Positions 60,888-64,000 of a stretch of DNA of 64,000 nucleotides are shown piece after piece; position 1 is the stretch's first letter, and the number at the start of each line of letters is the position of its first letter. The DNA comes from CAWBUW01 sp963792075 (GTDB taxonomy: Bacteria > Chloroflexota > Anaerolineae > Anaerolineales > UBA4823): the NCBI GenBank assembly GCA_963792075.1, contig CAWBUW010000012.1, positions 1,984,001 to 2,048,000 of the forward strand, given 5' to 3'. The notes beneath the pieces were generated by a model. It made no database searches and was not told where the DNA came from. It saw only the letters and a list, made by a program, of their open reading frames with translations. Made by a program: the position numbers and the translations under genes.

Positions 60888-62480
60888 ATGTCAGGTGTAG
60901 CCATTGCAGTATTTGCAGTAATCGGTTTATTTGTAGTGATCATTATGTTGGGCATCGTATTTGCTGCCCGCTACCAGAAGGTAGGCCCGAACCAGGTGCT
61001 GGTGATTTCGGGCCGGAACACCTCATTTATGGATTCGGAAACGGGTAAGAAATCCCGGCGTTCCTTCCGCATTGTGCGCGGTGGCGGTGCGTTTATCGTC
61101 CCGGTGTTGGAGCGGGTGGATCACCTTTCACTGGAATTGATCACGATCGAAGTGATCACGCAAAATGTGTATACTCAGAAGGGTGTGCCGGTGACCGTGG
61201 ACGGCGTAGCTCAGGTGAAGGTCGCTTCGGATGATGTATCTATTGTGACCGCGTCGGAGCAGTTCCTTTCCAAGAATGCGGTGGAGATTAAAAACGTAGC
61301 TCTGCAAACGCTGGAAGGTCATTTGCGCGCCATCCTGGGCACGATGACGGTAGAAGAAATTTATCAGGACCGGGATAAGTTCGCTCAAACAGTGCAGACT
61401 GTCTCTGCACAAGACCTGCGCAACATGGGATTGCAAATTATCTCCTTCACCATCAAGAATATTCACGATGAAGAAGGCTACCTGGACTCGCTGGGCAAAG
61501 CACGCACAGCCGAGGTCAAGCGCGATGCGACGATTGGCCAGGCAAAGGCAGCCCGGGATGCGCAGATTAAATCAGCGAATGCCCGGCAGCAAGGTGAGAT
61601 TGCTCAAATCGAGGCCAACACCAAGATCGCCGCGGCGGACCGAGATTACAAGATCAAGAAAGCAGAGTTCGATGCTTCGGTGAACCGCCAGCAGGCGGAT
61701 GCCGACCTGGCTTACACGCTGCAGCAAAATATAACCAACCAGAAAGTCAAAGAGCAAGAAGTTGAGATTTCCGTGGTCGAGAAGCGTAAGCAGATCGAGG
61801 TGCAGCAGCAAGAGGTGCTGCGCCGGGAGCGCGAGCTGGAAGCCACCGTGCGCAAACCAGCCGAGGCAGAACAATTCAAGGTGAAGACGCTGGCGGATGC
61901 CAAGCGCTACCAGTTGGAAATCGAAGCCAATGGCCAGTCGATTGCGACGCGCAACCTGGGCCAGGGCGAGGCAGACGCTAACAAATCCCGGGGCCTGGCA
62001 GACGCAGACGTAAACAAGGCCAAGGGTCTGGCAGAAGCAGATGTGATCCGCGCCAAGGGTATGACCCAGGCAGAGGTGATCCGGGCGCAGGGGCTCTCTG
62101 AAGCCGAAGCAATGCGGCGCAAGGCGGAGGCATGGGAGCAATATACCCAGGCCGCAGTCTTACAGCTCCTGATCCAGAACCTGCCGGCCTTGGCCGAGGC
62201 GATTTCGAAGCCGCTGGCACAGACCGAAAAGATCATCGTGATCAGCAACGGCAGCGAAGGATCAGGTACCGGTTCGACCAAGGTCACGCAAGATGTGACC
62301 AATATCCTGACGCAGATGCCGGAGGTGGTGAACGCTCTGACCGGGATAGACCTGGTAGCGCTGTTGAAGAGCCTGCCAGCCGTCAAACAGGCCAGCGGCA
62401 AGCCAGCAGAGCCTGAAGTACCTGACGCCATGCCCGCACCCGGCTCGCCAGGTGAGCCTGCTAAGACGAACGAACAATAA
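60888..62480 (+). CDS. Flotillin/SPFH family protein
   Basis: 530 residues. An N-terminal membrane hairpin or span (about 4-27) is followed by the SPFH/PHB domain (VGPNQVLVISGRNTS to about 200), a long coiled coil rich in Ala, Glu and Lys with repeated ADANKAKGLAEADVIRAKG-like units (about 200-420), and a Pro-rich tail. Flotillins assemble into large membrane cages that organise microdomains. AGGAGG precedes the start, and nfeD lies just upstream in the usual pairing. Confidence 0.92.
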   Translation: MSGVAIAVFAVIGLFVVIIMLGIVFAARYQKVGPNQVLVISGRNTSFMDSETGKKSRRSFRIVRGGGAFIVPVLERVDHLSLELITIEVITQNVYTQKGVPVTVDGVAQVKVASDDVSIVTASEQFLSKNAVEIKNVALQTLEGHLRAILGTMTVEEIYQDRDKFAQTVQTVSAQDLRNMGLQIISFTIKNIHDEEGYLDSLGKARTAEVKRDATIGQAKAARDAQIKSANARQQGEIAQIEANTKIAAADRDYKIKKAEFDASVNRQQADADLAYTLQQNITNQKVKEQEVEISVVEKRKQIEVQQQEVLRRERELEATVRKPAEAEQFKVKTLADAKRYQLEIEANGQSIATRNLGQGEADANKSRGLADADVNKAKGLAEADVIRAKGMTQAEVIRAQGLSEAEAMRRKAEAWEQYTQAAVLQLLIQNLPALAEAISKPLAQTEKIIVISNGSEGSGTGSTKVTQDVTNILTQMPEVVNALTGIDLVALLKSLPAVKQASGKPAEPEVPDAMPAPGSPGEPAKTNEQ

Positions 62481-62500
62481 ATTCTCGAAAGAGGTTGATC

Positions 62501-64000
62501 ATGACTTTGGATGCTGAACAGAAACGTTGGGAAGAACAAACCCGCCAACCTGTGCTGAAGCGTTTCCCGGAGCGCAAACCGGAGTTCCAAACCGGTTCGG
62601 GAATCCCGCTGCCCCCGGCCCTGACGCCTGCGAATGCCGACCCGGATTTTATGGAAACGCTGGGCTTTCCAGGCGAATATCCTTATACACGTGGTGTGCA
62701 GCCGACCATGTACCGCGGCCGCTTCTGGACGATGCGCCAGTACGCTGGGTATGCCACAGCCGAAGAGTCCAACCGGCGCTACCGCTATTTGTTGGAGCAG
62801 GGCCAGACCGGCCTGTCAGTGGCCTTTGACCTGCCGACACAGATCGGCTATGACTCGGACGATCCCATCGCCATGGGGGAAGTAGGTAAAGTGGGCGTGG
62901 CGATTTCTTCTCTCGAAGACATGGCTACGCTGTTCCAGGAAATCCCCTTGGGCAAGGTCTCTACCTCGATGACGATCAACGCGCCGGCTTCGGTTCTGTT
63001 GGCGATGTACATCGCTGTGGCGAAGCAGCAGGGTGTGGAAACGAAGCAGTTGCGCGGCACGATCCAGAATGATATTCTGAAAGAATACATCGCACGCGGC
63101 ACGTATATTTTCCCGCCGCAGCCCTCGATGCGTCTGATCACCGATATCTTCCGCTTCTGCCAGGCAGAAGTGCCACACTGGAACACGATCAGCATCTCGG
63201 GTTACCATATCCGTGAAGCCGGTTCGACTGCAGTACAAGAAGTCGCCTTTACCATGGCGAATGCCATCGCCTACGTCCAGGCAGCAATCAATGCCGGGTT
63301 GGACGTGGATGATTTCGCCGGGCAGCTTTCGTTTTTCTTCAACGCACATAACAATTTTATGGAGGAGATCGCCAAGTTCCGCGCCGCGCGGCGGCTGTGG
63401 GCCCGCCTGATGAAAGGGCGCTTTGGCGCCAAAAAAACCGCTTCACAGATGCTGCGCTTCCACACGCAGACAGGCGGTTCAACCCTGACCGCACAGCAGC
63501 CGGAAAACAACGTAGTGCGGGTTACTTTACAGGCATTGGCGGCGGTGATGGGCGGTACGCAGTCACTGCACACTAACAGCATGGATGAGGCGTTGTGGCT
63601 TCCGACCGAGCGCTCGGTGCGCGTGGCGCTGCGTACGCAGCAGATTATCGCCTATGAGTCCGGCGTGGCCGATTCGATTGACCCGCTGGCTGGCTCATAC
63701 CTGATTGAGCATCTGACGGATGAGATCGAGCAGCGCGCCGGAGAATATCTCGCCAAGATTGATCGCCTGGGCGGCGCCCTGGCTGCCATCGAACAGGGCT
63801 ATATGCAGGGCGAGATCCAGGAAGCTGCTTACCAGTACCAACGTGCAGTGGAAACGAAAGATGAGACCGTGGTGGGTGTGAATTCCTTCCAGGTAGAAGA
63901 GAAGATGGATCTTGAGCGCCTGGCCGTGGATCCCTCGATCGAGATTGGCCAGCGGGAACGCCTGGCTGCGCTGCGCCAACGGCGTGACTCTGCGAAAGTC
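62501..64000 (+). CDS. Methylmalonyl-CoA mutase, large subunit (cut by window edge)
   Basis: 500 codons open to the window end, from the ATG at 62501 with GAGG upstream. RGVQPTMYRGRFWTMRQYAGY and GLSVAFDLPTQIGYDSD are the mutase barrel signatures, and the active-site His lies in ISISGYHIREAGS. It interconverts methylmalonyl-CoA and succinyl-CoA with adenosylcobalamin, for propionate or branched-chain amino acid metabolism. Whether the cobalamin domain is fused or a separate gene lies outside the window; the barrel nearly ends here. Confidence 0.93.
   Translation, partial: MTLDAEQKRWEEQTRQPVLKRFPERKPEFQTGSGIPLPPALTPANADPDFMETLGFPGEYPYTRGVQPTMYRGRFWTMRQYAGYATAEESNRRYRYLLEQGQTGLSVAFDLPTQIGYDSDDPIAMGEVGKVGVAISSLEDMATLFQEIPLGKVSTSMTINAPASVLLAMYIAVAKQQGVETKQLRGTIQNDILKEYIARGTYIFPPQPSMRLITDIFRFCQAEVPHWNTISISGYHIREAGSTAVQEVAFTMANAIAYVQAAINAGLDVDDFAGQLSFFFNAHNNFMEEIAKFRAARRLWARLMKGRFGAKKTASQMLRFHTQTGGSTLTAQQPENNVVRVTLQALAAVMGGTQSLHTNSMDEALWLPTERSVRVALRTQQIIAYESGVADSIDPLAGSYLIEHLTDEIEQRAGEYLAKIDRLGGALAAIEQGYMQGEIQEAAYQYQRAVETKDETVVGVNSFQVEEKMDLERLAVDPSIEIGQRERLAALRQRRDSAKV

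Noticed and set aside
1..64000. CRISPR arrays, tRNA or rRNA genes
   Set aside because: No regularly spaced direct repeats and no cloverleaf with a GGTTCGAATC-like arm were seen on either strand. The only tandem repeat is the coding one at 3594-3755.

Overview
The window reads as chromosomal DNA of an anaerobic or facultative member of the Chloroflexota, most likely class Anaerolineae. This is inferred from gene content, not from a marker search. The supporting content is an archaeal-style mevalonate block (HMG-CoA reductase, HMG-CoA synthase, thiolase-fold protein, DUF35 protein), a one-chain glycyl-tRNA synthetase, a MEDS sensory protein, a DUF1786 protein, a MetH plus Hcy-MTHFR pair, many lipoproteins with a lipobox and Pro/Thr-rich linkers, and a giant surface protein ending in the short VYIPLIKR tail. 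There are no rRNA genes, recognisable tRNA genes, CRISPR arrays, transposase genes or phage genes.

Layout. 1-8.6 kb: partial MFS carrier, MEDS and PAS/GAF/HD-GYP signalling pair, a reverse-strand cluster of small membrane and hypothetical proteins, and two exported proteins. 8.7-14.2 kb: DUF4143 ATPase, then the reverse-strand mevalonate operon. 14.3-19 kb: sensor kinase with a TrmH methyltransferase, a 5'-truncated SDR gene, and an MFS exporter with its own promoter/operator. 19-25.2 kb: MsrP/MsrQ repair system, a zinc-ribbon protein, fused GlyRS. 25.2-30.4 kb: reverse-strand run of acyl-CoA dehydrogenase, zinc-ribbon membrane protein, EtfB, EtfA, NadE, DUF3786. 30.5-39.5 kb: TPR protein, paired lipoproteins, MtaB, HIT, YqeY, PgpH-type HD protein, YbeY, DgkA, endonuclease-IV-like TIM barrel. 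39.6-46.8 kb: envelope proteins, PlsC and a ~1550-residue Fn3/beta-propeller surface protein. 47-50.9 kb: Phe T-box riboswitch and pheST. 50.9-58.4 kb: reverse-strand methionine-synthesis genes. 58.4-64 kb: LamG remnant, DUF1786, NfeD plus flotillin, and the start of methylmalonyl-CoA mutase.

Three things stand out. First, a set of long, nearly perfect intergenic palindromes whose arms differ from site to site. Most end in a three-base, all-purine (or all-pyrimidine) loop inside GC-NNN-GC, and at least five sit in divergent promoter regions where terminators are not expected. Second, the thiolase-fold protein of the mevalonate operon has lost all three recognisable catalytic residues. Third, at least nine single-base frameshifts break otherwise good genes, including pheT, which must be functional. 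Residual assembly indels are therefore the likeliest explanation, and the broken genes should not be read as true pseudogenes without checking reads.
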